DNA from: Saprospiraceae bacterium | GTDB lineage: Bacteria; Bacteroidota; Bacteroidia; Chitinophagales; Saprospiraceae | Direction of reading: 5' to 3' | DNA length: 64,000 bases | Assembly (NCBI GenBank): GCA_016715985.1 | Contig: JADJXD010000001.1 | Coordinates: forward strand, 496,001-560,000 | In this document: one piece after another, positions 44,501-53,350 of the stretch | Layout of the letters: the number at the start of each line of letters is the position of its first letter | How positions within the stretch are numbered: position 1 is the stretch's first letter | Notes under the pieces: model-generated | Told to the model about the DNA's origin: nothing | Seen by the model: the letters and a program-made list of their open reading frames with translations, nothing else | Databases searched by the model: none | Translations under genes and position numbers: made by a program

Positions 44501-46339
44501 CTATCCCCCCTTCACCACCTTCACTGTCCTGATCAATCTCCCTTTGTCAGTAATATGCCCTACGTACATTCCTGGTGAGAGCCTGCTCATGTCCACATTA
44601 TTCTGTCCGTACCAGATACGCTGTGTGTGTACCTGCCTGCCTGTCATGTCAAACAAAAAGATCTCCCCGTATTCAGGGACGTACTCTCCCAGTGTTACGA
44701 GAAGAAAGTCCACAACCGGATTGGGGTAGAGTGTGATGTCTGCTATGGCGGATGGCTCCGGTGTGTCGTCGCTGCTGCTGGTACCGATGGTAATGGTACG
44801 GCATGTGGTGTTGCTGCTGTTTTCATTGCTGACGGTGAGACATACATTGTAAGTGCCGTTATGTGTATATCGATGGAAAGGGTATCTGTCTGAAACCTTT
44901 GGACTGCCGTCCCCAAAGTCCCAGCTCCAGGTCTCCGGCCTGAAATAACTCAGGTCTGTAAAGCGGATACGGAGATGATCAAGTGTATCAGGCTCATAAC
45001 GGAACTTCGCTACCGGATGATTGTCAAGTCCGAGCGTATCGCAAGGAGAGCCGTCGAGGGGGCCTAGGCGGAATTCAGGCATATTTGGCATTGTGCGGGT
45101 AAATACTGTATTTGTAATAATTGAATGCTGTCTTACATCACACGCCTTACCTTTATCTACAGGATGCTCTATTACTGATATATATCTATTGGCCGCAGTA
45201 GCAGGAAAAATATAAATCCTTCCATCAGGCCCCAATTTCATCATGAAGAAGTTTACAGGGTATGCTAATGGGTTAATCGTATCATGTGGAAAGGAAAAAC
45301 TGAAACCATCAAACTCGGCTACTACAATTTCTGACCCTAACACTTCTTCAGCACTCAAATCGTATTGATATATGTTCAGGCCATTACTTATATACAAAAA
45401 TCGACTGTCTGAAGAAAATGCTACTCCATTACCTACACTTAAAAGAGGTAGAACTTTACTCTGGATATTTGATAAGGTCCCATCACATCTATTAAATTCC
45501 GCCACCGAAAAACCTCCGCCTGTTTCAGTAAACCGATCTGCTGTAAACCATGCTATGAACTTACCATCCGGTGAGATATTAATCTGACCAATACTATTGA
45601 CTCTCTCGGGCACCTGATTTACAGATTGTGTATTCATTATTCTGACGCCCGATTGATCTGCAAGCAAGGTGTACATATTCTTATGTCCCCGATTAAAAGT
45701 TACAATCCACCAGTCTCGTCCATTGCCATGTCGTATAGCATACAATGAAGAATTTAAAGAATCTCTTAATAATTCAATATCCTTAGTTAAAACAAGTCCA
45801 TCCGGATGGGTCTCATTTATGACAAAGCTCGTGTACAATAATTTGTAAAATACCTCTTTACAGTAGTCATAAGTATTGTAAATGGCGTAATTTTTATCTC
45901 TCACAGGAAGTAATATCACTCTTTGAATACCCAATAACCCCAAAGGAATTGCCATATTGGAATTTCCCAGATTATTGGCTTCCCATTCGATACAAATCCT
46001 GAAAGCGACATCATTTCCATAATTAATAGTATCTGCAATTGGTTTGTTCTCTGCATTGATGATTACCATCCCATTGGAGTATGCTAATAAATTACCGTCC
46101 TTATCACTAAGACTACAATTACCTCCGGGCATATCCCAAAGTCTTAAAGGATCATAATAGATTTTCACGGGATCATAATTAAAATCTAAATTGGTCGCAC
46201 CAAGAGTAGTATCTTGTGCAATATGTGGCAAAACTAAATCCCTGGGTTCATATCCAATTTGCCATATGAAATCTTCTTTTTGGGAAAATAATAAATAAGG
46301 TATAAGTAAGAACAAAAAGAAAGAAATTATCCTTTTCAT
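44501..46339 (-). CDS. T9SS-sorted surface protein with one PKD domain
   Basis: About 612 residues from ATG 46339 (MKRIISFFLFLLIPYLLFSQ signal peptide); a frame 11 codons longer is open but less likely. Residues 25-440 have a beta-propeller-like character (repeats such as DGKFIAWFTADRF, SDSRFLYISNGLNIYQYD). A PKD domain follows (LRIRFTDLSYF, TWSWDFGDGSP, GTYNVCLTVSN), then a type IX C-terminal sorting domain (ITLYPNPVVDFLLV ... GMYVGHITDKG). It should be exported and attached to, or released from, the cell surface. The 3' third is visibly more GC-rich than the rest. Confidence 0.82.
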   Translation of the reverse strand: MKRIISFFLFLLIPYLLFSQKEDFIWQIGYEPRDLVLPHIAQDTTLGATNLDFNYDPVKIYYDPLRLWDMPGGNCSLSDKDGNLLAYSNGMVIINAENKPIADTINYGNDVAFRICIEWEANNLGNSNMAIPLGLLGIQRVILLPVRDKNYAIYNTYDYCKEVFYKLLYTSFVINETHPDGLVLTKDIELLRDSLNSSLYAIRHGNGRDWWIVTFNRGHKNMYTLLADQSGVRIMNTQSVNQVPERVNSIGQINISPDGKFIAWFTADRFTETGGGFSVAEFNRCDGTLSNIQSKVLPLLSVGNGVAFSSDSRFLYISNGLNIYQYDLSAEEVLGSEIVVAEFDGFSFSFPHDTINPLAYPVNFFMMKLGPDGRIYIFPATAANRYISVIEHPVDKGKACDVRQHSIITNTVFTRTMPNMPEFRLGPLDGSPCDTLGLDNHPVAKFRYEPDTLDHLRIRFTDLSYFRPETWSWDFGDGSPKVSDRYPFHRYTHNGTYNVCLTVSNENSSNTTCRTITIGTSSSDDTPEPSAIADITLYPNPVVDFLLVTLGEYVPEYGEIFLFDMTGRQVHTQRIWYGQNNVDMSRLSPGMYVGHITDKGRLIRTVKVVKGG

Positions 46340-46409
46340 GAAAGTTTGATTTATATAATGCCGGGCCCCCACGAATATTCTTCATGAGTGCCCGACATAT
46401 TATTTAAAA

Positions 46410-49400
46410 CTATTTTATTAATAATATTTTACCTTTCCCTAAAGACTTCCCTATCCCTGATATTTCATAAAAATATATCCCGGGATGATAAGTGCTTAGA
46501 TCTAATTCCACATTTTTCGCGGAAGCAACGTCCAATTCCAATAGTGTTATACCATTGACATTAAAAATCCGGAGTTTAGAAGGTGATAAAAGCTTAGGTA
46601 TATCAAAGTAAATCAAGCCTGAAGAAGGATTCGGATATAAAACGGGGTACTGATCATCCACTTTACTTTTGCTTCTGATTTCATTTACACTACAGGTAGC
46701 TTCAATGGAGGGAAAATCATTAACTTCTGCTAATCTGAGCAAAGTTCTCGCTTCATATACAACCTGCCCGTTTTCCAAAGGACACATTTCGGCTATATTT
46801 CTTAAGTCGTTCCAATCTGAATTGCTGACTGAAGCTAAACCGGTCAAATAAACTTTTTGCTCTAATTCCCAAACCTGTTTCCGATGTGCCAGAAAATCAT
46901 ATTTTACAGGGAGAAGTCCTATTTGAGATAAAAATATTTCTGATTTTACTTTGGAATCAGATTTTACACTATCCACATATAATTTCAATTCTTGAGTCAT
47001 ACTCAAATATTCAAATAATATGCTATCCCGATCATCTACTCCTATGCTAAAATCAACCATACTTTCATTGTTGAATGCTGGTAGCATCGCGGTAAGATTT
47101 GTTTGTATATTACGATAATTCAGATAATGTTGGTGTGATGGTCTCCTGATTTTACTGCGTTGTTTTTCAGCTTCATACCAAAGCGCAATATCCTCATCAT
47201 ATAAGAACTCATTTCCCAGACATGACTCCCAAAACTCTTTTCCATACATATCTATCCAATACAAAAGTATCATGTGCGCATTCCATTGTGACTGGTGGAT
47301 GAACGGATTTAGATTAATGTTATTGTAAGCTTTAAGATTAGTAAGGTATTCTTTCAGAGACTCACATTTCTTTGCTATCGGATCACCCGTAGGATCAGGA
47401 AATATCCCAATGGTATCTTCAGGCATTATGTAGTCATCCGGATAGTCTGTCACATTATAAGGCGGAATACCACAATCCGGAGTGGCAACACAGGACATTG
47501 GCAAACCTATTGCTTGAAACCAAATTGTTGCCAAAGATAAAGGATCGATAGCTTGCGGCTGATGCCCGGTTTGTAACGGATCAGTTAAAAAATTATTAAG
47601 AAGAGCATTTCCAGGAGTTTGATCTGATTCAAATGCAATTGTTGCGCTTGAACCAACTTCGTTCCATATATTTCCTGCACTTATTTGTGGTCCGATTTTA
47701 CCACCCAGCATAAGATTCAGATATTTTAAAGAATTTCCTCTAAAATTGGAATAACATTCTCCCCAGAAATTAGCACTACTTTGAGGAAATATATTGCAAC
47801 AGTATGTATTTTCAGAAGACATTTCAATATTAAAACCATAAGGATTGGAATTAATAAAGTTTCCTGTAAATAAGCACCTTTGTGACCCTTGGAATATTAT
47901 ATCCCAATTATTGTGCACACCGATAATAGAATTATTAATAAAATCAAGGTTTCTGACATCTGTTAAACTAATCGGATAGAATGAATTATTTACAGTTCCG
48001 TTAACATTTACAGTATTACTTTCTACAATGCCTCTTTTAAATGGATGAAGTGAAACAAATTGAATTTGATTGTTCCAGTCATTTCTCTTTGTAAAAGTAT
48101 TAGATTTAACTTCAAATTTGAGAGAATTTACATTTAACACTTCAATAGAATAACCTCTGTGGATATCAAATGTATTAGAATTCAAAACAATGTCTGTCCC
48201 CGAACTTGTATTAATTCCAATTCCAGTAGCAATAATATTTCTGTTACACACAAAATTGTTGTTTCCTGATATATCAATTGAACCCATTGTATTATTGTAA
48301 CTAACCACACCCACATCCATATTATCAAAAGTATTTGTGTTGGTTATCAAATTTTGTCCAATAATATTTTCAAGTTCTATCCCAACAGATCGCAAACCAT
48401 CAGTATTTTCAAACCTCGACTGACTGACTACACATTTACTGCCTTGGGTTCTGATGCCCCAATCAAGATTCTTAAACGTACAATTGAAAACCCCAAAATG
48501 AGCCACATCTGTAATATCTATTCCTGCAATGGGTCTGTTTTGCCATAAATTCTGACCTTCATAAGGAGGTTTAATCTGACCATTGAGTTCAAAAGTATTT
48601 CCGGATATTCTGGTGCCTGGATAAAAAATTATATTTTTAAGAACGTTTGATGGTGTCGGAGAGAATATACCTCTTAGATTATTTTTAAAAGTACAATTCT
48701 CAATCCAAATCCTTGAATTGTTCCTTAACCAAATAGCATGTTCTGCATCACTAATGCTGCCATTGTTTATAAAAGATAATGAATATCCATTATTTATTAT
48801 CCCTTGCCACATTTCAGTACAAGCACTATAATGAGAAGATATATTTTCCATAGATGCTGCAAGGCTGATAAAGGTACCTGGATTACAATACCATTCAGTA
48901 TTACGAAACCTAACAGGTACATCAATTATAAGATTATCAATTAAAGAAAATTTTTGATCACTTACGATTTTTACATTTCCAGAAGTAGTATGAGGAATTG
49001 TATTATTGTTAAGTAAGCTACTCAAATATACAAAGTTACCGCAATCAGATGTTAAAATTCCAATGGTTTCAAAAGGTAAATCACAAGTGGACTCCTTACA
49101 ACAAACAAATATTTGTAGAGTATCTACTTTTATAACATCACAAGGAAATGCAACTGTTAAGCTAACTACATAAGTTCCATTCTGAGCGTATGTGTAATGC
49201 GGATGAGCGTCGGTTGAAGTCCCAACACCATCACCAAAATCCCATAAATATGAGACCGGGGCTTCAGAAGTGCTTGATAAAAATGCAACAGTTTGGCAAT
49301 CATCTGAATAGGAGAAAGATATATCATATTCAGCTTCTTCTATTTCAACATATTCGCATAATGAAGCACAACATCCGTTGTTGTCAATACTATTAACGCA

Positions 49401-50240
49401 AACTCTGTATATGCCCGGACACTCATAGAAATGTTCAGGTTGAGCCAGATTACTGGTATTTAAACTACCGCTCTCAGGATCACCAAAATCCCAATGATAT
49501 GTGACGAAAGTAGATACCTCAGAAACATTGGTAGTTTCAAACATATAATTATTTCCTGTATTTGAAATCAAAATATCTGTTAATGCCCGGGTAGAACATT
49601 TCAAACTAACCGATTCTATTCCTAAAACTGAATAGTTCTGATCAACTGGAGGTAAAATTACTGGTCTATGAGTCCTTATCCATAAAGCACCGGCAGGCTC
49701 TGTTACGGTAAAACAATGATTAATTTCCTGCAAATTGAAGCTTGAAATTAATTGCTCATAAATCTGATTCGTACCAAAAATACTCCAGGCAGGGGCAACT
49801 TTGATGCAGTGTGCTAACAAGTGCCCTGGTGGAGCCGTCCTAACATCCAAAAATGCTTCAGGATATTGCCCAACACTTCCACAATTAAGCATTCTGACTT
49901 GCATCCGAAGTTGATACTCAACTAATGGGTCAGTGGAAAAATTTAAATTTTCCTGAACCATAGTTTCTCGAAAGTCACCGGAACCACTTGATCTTAAGCA
50001 AGTGATTGCAGTTAATGGATTAGTAATGTTAAAGTTACACACAGGTACTTCTTCAATAATATGTGGGGTCCAATCCACACCTCTCCAACCAGGCACATTT
50101 CCATCACAATATGCCTCTTCCCCATTTGTCACCCCATCTTCAATTATTAGATCCGGATTCACTAATAATTCAGGGCAGTCAATATTACAACTCTGGCCAT
50201 ACATCCAATTAAGTTCAGAATAAAAAGCCATGATCATCAT
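46410..50240 (-). CDS. Large T9SS-sorted surface protein with PKD domains and beta-helix
   Basis: 1276 residues from ATG 50240. The order is a short hydrophobic N-terminus ending near MYGQSC; a beta-sandwich-like region; two PKD domains (VTYHWDFGDPESGS near 250, VSYLWDFGDGVGTS near 330); a long parallel beta-helix rich in Asn ladder repeats (about 430-850; ISGNTFELNG, LDFINNSIIGVHNNWDI); a mostly alpha part near 950-1180; and a C-terminal sorting domain (YPVLYPNPSSGLIYFD ... GIYFYEISGIG). The frame continues upstream of the first ATG as KKLKIFL, a better signal-peptide start, but has no start codon there. Function is likely adhesion or polysaccharide contact. Confidence 0.8.
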   Translation of the reverse strand: MMIMAFYSELNWMYGQSCNIDCPELLVNPDLIIEDGVTNGEEAYCDGNVPGWRGVDWTPHIIEEVPVCNFNITNPLTAITCLRSSGSGDFRETMVQENLNFSTDPLVEYQLRMQVRMLNCGSVGQYPEAFLDVRTAPPGHLLAHCIKVAPAWSIFGTNQIYEQLISSFNLQEINHCFTVTEPAGALWIRTHRPVILPPVDQNYSVLGIESVSLKCSTRALTDILISNTGNNYMFETTNVSEVSTFVTYHWDFGDPESGSLNTSNLAQPEHFYECPGIYRVCVNSIDNNGCCASLCEYVEIEEAEYDISFSYSDDCQTVAFLSSTSEAPVSYLWDFGDGVGTSTDAHPHYTYAQNGTYVVSLTVAFPCDVIKVDTLQIFVCCKESTCDLPFETIGILTSDCGNFVYLSSLLNNNTIPHTTSGNVKIVSDQKFSLIDNLIIDVPVRFRNTEWYCNPGTFISLAASMENISSHYSACTEMWQGIINNGYSLSFINNGSISDAEHAIWLRNNSRIWIENCTFKNNLRGIFSPTPSNVLKNIIFYPGTRISGNTFELNGQIKPPYEGQNLWQNRPIAGIDITDVAHFGVFNCTFKNLDWGIRTQGSKCVVSQSRFENTDGLRSVGIELENIIGQNLITNTNTFDNMDVGVVSYNNTMGSIDISGNNNFVCNRNIIATGIGINTSSGTDIVLNSNTFDIHRGYSIEVLNVNSLKFEVKSNTFTKRNDWNNQIQFVSLHPFKRGIVESNTVNVNGTVNNSFYPISLTDVRNLDFINNSIIGVHNNWDIIFQGSQRCLFTGNFINSNPYGFNIEMSSENTYCCNIFPQSSANFWGECYSNFRGNSLKYLNLMLGGKIGPQISAGNIWNEVGSSATIAFESDQTPGNALLNNFLTDPLQTGHQPQAIDPLSLATIWFQAIGLPMSCVATPDCGIPPYNVTDYPDDYIMPEDTIGIFPDPTGDPIAKKCESLKEYLTNLKAYNNINLNPFIHQSQWNAHMILLYWIDMYGKEFWESCLGNEFLYDEDIALWYEAEKQRSKIRRPSHQHYLNYRNIQTNLTAMLPAFNNESMVDFSIGVDDRDSILFEYLSMTQELKLYVDSVKSDSKVKSEIFLSQIGLLPVKYDFLAHRKQVWELEQKVYLTGLASVSNSDWNDLRNIAEMCPLENGQVVYEARTLLRLAEVNDFPSIEATCSVNEIRSKSKVDDQYPVLYPNPSSGLIYFDIPKLLSPSKLRIFNVNGITLLELDVASAKNVELDLSTYHPGIYFYEISGIGKSLGKGKILLIK

Positions 50241-50271
50241 CAGAAAAATTTTTAGCTTTTTTGTCCTCCAA

Positions 50272-50304
50272 AATTCGTAATTCGTAATTCGTAATTCGTA
50301 ATTC
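50272..50304. repeat. AATTCGT heptamer tandem repeat, 4.7 copies
   Basis: Exact copies of AATTCGT follow each other directly upstream of the 1276-residue surface-protein gene, 32 bp before its first ATG. Slipped-strand change here could alter the leader. Confidence 0.85.
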
Positions 50305-50460
50305 TTTTTTAATTAATTTGTTTTTCATTGTAAAAAATTTTGTTTCGATCAGCTTTCTGCACAGATGAATAGTTTTCATTTCTTCAGAGTTTAAAAAAAA
50401 TTTCATATCACATAAAATAGTGGTTGCATGCAGAGAAGTGATGAAATTTTAATATAGAGT

Positions 50461-50611
50461 GTGTTTAAATTTTCATGTTTGTGCGAAAGCTTCCAAATTT
50501 AATTTTAGTCAAGGCATATTTTGCAGTCGTAGCCGGCAGCTACGACGAAAAATATAACGCTGGATAAAAGAAAATTTGAAGCTTGTAGTCAAATGATGGA
50601 ATTTTAAACAT
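50461..50611. mobile_element. 150-bp palindromic MITE-like element
   Basis: The sequence folds back on itself for about 75 bases per arm with scattered mismatches. Outer ends are TGTTTAAATTTTCAT and ATGGAATTTTAAACA, middle AAGCTTCCAAATTT and AAATTTGAAGCTT, inner GTCGTAGC (50526-50533) and GCTACGAC (50539-50546) around CGGCA. No coding capacity is seen. I see no clear target duplication. Confidence 0.6.
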
Positions 50612-50947
50612 GCTCTCAACTCATAGCTAGCATCGGTAATTGAAATGTCCGCTTTAACTTCGCATGGGCACAATCTGTTTTAAAAAATAAATAAATATCA
50701 AAACAAACTTACAACATAATTTTCATTTTCAGAATAAAATCATCCTGTTTTTTCACATATTTATATCTCCCAGACGACATTTACCACAAAAAGGGTAGGG
50801 TTTTTGAATGGTTAATGGTGAATCGTTAATTGATAATTTGGAAATAGGGTTGGCTATTATCCATTGGCTTTTAGCTCGTAGTTAGTAGCTTTGCGGTAAA
50901 TAATGTAAAGATTTTTAAAGTCACAAGTTACATTTATCTGCCCGATA

Positions 50948-50985
50948 CTGGGCAGACAGGTCTGCCGATTCTGGGCAGACAGGTC
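50948..50985. repeat. Direct repeat CTGGGCAGACAGGTC
   Basis: Two exact 15-base copies (50948-50962 and 50971-50985) form a 23-bp-period tandem duplication in a GC-rich island with TCTGCC between. Confidence 0.75.
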
Positions 50986-51024
50986 AGGCTTGAAACAGAC
51001 TGAAACTTGCGCCAGCATAAAGGG

Positions 51025-52076
51025 TTATTCTTTATCACGCTGTTGTGATAAAATTTTGATCATTCTATCAAAATCACATTCAAATAATCTATCCTGTACA
51101 ATTCTATATTTTTCAAACTCGGTTTCGGCATGTGCTTTGACTATCTCGGCGGTTACCCTGCCAGCATCTTGTAAAACTTCCCTGTCCTACAGACTTAGAA
51201 AACCACCAAGCCGCGTCTCCCAGTCTTGCATGGTCATGGGTATTTTGCGCATAGCTTGCAATTCAGCCATATCCAAATAGGCAGAAACAATACGTTGCAT
51301 TTGCCCCAACTCATATTCACTAAGATAATTTCTGGCAATAGAAACATCGTATTTGTGTATTTTAACATTTGGGGCTCCATCCCAAGTTGTAAGCCCCATA
51401 TTATCTTTTTTATGGTCAGCCCTATCAACTAGTACTTCCGCAGCTGTATTGCCATGGATGGCATAGTGCATTTTATTTTGAACAGCGGCAAAAAAGCGTT
51501 TTGTAGCAGTTGCCGAAGGGTCGTAATCAATTGATGTTGCATAAATATCGGTTACTTTCTGATAAAATTTTCGCTCAGACAAACGGATTTCCCGTATTTT
51601 ATCCAGTTGTTTTTCAAAAAATTCATCGGTTAAGTTGCCGCCCCATTTTTTAAGCGTTCCACGTCCATAGTCCAACCCTGAATGGTATAATCCTTTACAA
51701 TCTGGTTTGCCCACTTCCGGAATTGTACAGCCCGTTCGTTTTCAATTTTAAAACCTACAGCAATCACAACTTGCAGATTATAGTGATCTACTTCTCGTTT
51801 TACTTCCCTAGTGCCATCAGTTTGAACTATTAAGTATTTCTTAATAGTTGCGTTTGGCTCCAGTTCATTATCTGAATAGATACGTTTCAAGTGTTGGTTA
51901 ATAGCAGACACAGAAACATTGTAAAGTGTAGCCATCATTTTTTGAGTAAGCCATACATTTTCATCCTCATAACGCATTTCAACAGACGTTTCAGAACCAC
52001 CTCCAGCGGCTATAAATGTTAGGTATTCAGCTGCCGAAGACCTTATGATATCTTTGTTTGGTTTCTTCTTGCTCAT
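51025..52076 (-). pseudogene. RhuM-family protein gene, broken by a frameshift and a stop
   Basis: The rhuM-like frame starts at ATG 52076 (MSKKKPNKDIIRSSAAEYL). It holds the N-terminal RhuM region (VWLTQKMMATLYNVSVSAINQHLKRIY, FRKWANQIVKDY). Near 51655 one extra base in GGGGCGG sends the frame to a stop (NGAAT); the family sequence goes on in another frame (GGNLTDEFFEKQLDKIREIRLSERKFYQKV). That frame meets TAG at 51187-51189, yet the same frame continues past it (DREVLQDAGRVTAEIVKAHAETEFEKYR) to TAA 51025. The RhuM/virulence family has no firmly known role. Two separate lesions argue for a dead gene. Confidence 0.85.
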
Positions 52077-52533
52077 TGTTTCTATTATAATTGAAAGTGG
52101 AAAATGTTTTAAAAGCACTCAATTTTCAGCAGTTATCACTTGTCTTAATAAAAGAGATAAAAGTAGTCAATTTGGTATAAATTTAGTGCCTTTTATGTTG
52201 ATTTGTTTTGGGTTTGAGTAGGCATGGGGTAGGTAGATGGAAATTTAATATGCTGAAAAAGTGCAAGATAGTTTCATCTCATATTTTAGGTTCTGAATAG
52301 CAAAATAACGCTGTACAGAAGCAGTTTGTTCTTTTTTGGACTACTTTTTGGAGTTAAATTAGCTAGTGAGTAAACATAAAATCGTTTAGCTGCACTGATC
52401 TGTCAATAATCCAATCAAATAAATTAAGAATGCTCCCATTGACCACTACGCAAAGCTGGCAGTTTCGCAATTCCGCAATCCCGCCTGACCACTACGCAGT
52501 AGGCGGGCAGGTCCGCAATTCAACCATAAACCA

Positions 52534-52569
52534 TATCAACCTTATCAACCTCATCAACCCTATCAACCT
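52534..52569. repeat. TATCAACCT tandem repeat, 4 copies of 9 bp
   Basis: Four 9-base units (two exact TATCAACCT, then CATCAACCC and TATCAACCT). The same unit occurs once at 44452-44460 after pstB. Confidence 0.8.
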
Positions 52570-52608
52570 TAGCAGTTTTTTTTATTTCTCAAATTATGAA
52601 TAATATAT

Positions 52609-52616
52609 TACTTTTG
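52609..52616 (+). promoter_or_regulatory. -7 promoter element of phoU
   Basis: TACTTTTG matches TAnnTTTG, 36 bp before the phoU ATG. No -33 TTG at a proper distance. Confidence 0.4.
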
Positions 52617-52651
52617 TGAATAATATGATGTTTATCTTTTAAAGTAAAATT

Positions 52652-53338
52652 ATGAATAATCAGGCATTAGCAATCCAGAATCTTAGGGAAGAAATTAAGG
52701 AAATGATGGATGCAGTCAAATCCCAAATGTACAGAGTGAAAACTGCACTTGAAACAATGGATAAAGAATTGGCCAATGAGATTATGTCCTTAGAAAAAAA
52801 AGTGAACGCCATGGATATCAATATCGACAAAGCCTGCGAAAATATCCTGGCACTGTACAACCCATTAGCAATGGATCTGCGTTTTGTTTTAGCTTGCCTG
52901 AATATCAACAATCAATTGGAGAGAATGGGTGACCATGCTGAAAGTATTGCGGAGTATATTCTTAACGGAGAAATTCATCAGCCATTCACAGAAGAAGTAT
53001 TGAAAGCTATTGAATTCAATACGGCCTTTGAAACAAGTTTAAGCATGATAGATGATGCAATCTATAGTTTCCTGAATGAAGACACGCAAATTGCAAAATG
53101 GGTATTTGGGAAAGACCTGACCTTAAATAAAATCAACAAAAATTCTCCCATCATACTGACTACTTTTATTCAAAAAAATCCTGAAAACACCAGAGAATAT
53201 CTTTACCTCTTTTCGATTATGAAAAAACTGGAACGAATCGGTGACCTTGCTAAAAATATAGCAGAAGAAACCGTTTTTTATGTCGATGCAAAAGTCATCC
53301 GGCATAAAGATGAAAAATATAAAATCAAAAACAAGTAA
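52652..53338 (+). CDS. phoU: Phosphate signalling protein PhoU
   Basis: 228 residues, all alpha-helical with two PhoU repeats. NPLAMDLRFVLACLNINNQLERMGDHAESIAEYI lies near 70-105 and the second, YLYLFSIMKKLERIGDLAKNIAEETVFY, near 185-212, with the acidic metal-contact pattern ERMGDHA / ERIGDLA. It couples Pst transport state to phosphate signalling. It lies 12 bp upstream of ddl and far from pstB. Confidence 0.9.
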   Translation: MNNQALAIQNLREEIKEMMDAVKSQMYRVKTALETMDKELANEIMSLEKKVNAMDINIDKACENILALYNPLAMDLRFVLACLNINNQLERMGDHAESIAEYILNGEIHQPFTEEVLKAIEFNTAFETSLSMIDDAIYSFLNEDTQIAKWVFGKDLTLNKINKNSPIILTTFIQKNPENTREYLYLFSIMKKLERIGDLAKNIAEETVFYVDAKVIRHKDEKYKIKNK

Positions 53339-53350
53339 TTATTTTATTCG

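Larger units (their letters stand above)
50241..51024. other. Non-coding stretch with several repeat types
   Basis: About 780 bases with no credible gene. From left it holds a GGAGG word with an AATTCGT tandem repeat, the palindromic MITE-like element 50461-50611, a GGTTAATGGT-type microrepeat near 50807, and a 23-bp tandem duplication at 50948-50985 (CTGGGCAGACAGGTC twice). Confidence 0.55.
52077..52651. other. Intergenic region with GC-rich palindromes and TATCAACCT repeats
   Basis: About 575 bases, no gene. It contains CCCGCCT (52481-52487) with AGGCGGG (52501-52507) as a hairpin, the repeated word GACCACTACGCA, a TATCAACCT tandem repeat (52534-52569), and the phoU promoter element at 52609. 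Confidence 0.55.

Noticed and set aside
50215..50406. 63-codon minus frame before the large surface protein
   Set aside because: It runs through the AATTCGT tandem repeat (repeated TNYELRI) and overlaps the true N-terminus in another frame.
50241..51024. tRNA, small RNA gene or CRISPR array among the repeats
   Set aside because: No cloverleaf, no regular repeat-spacer pattern; tandem units lack spacers.
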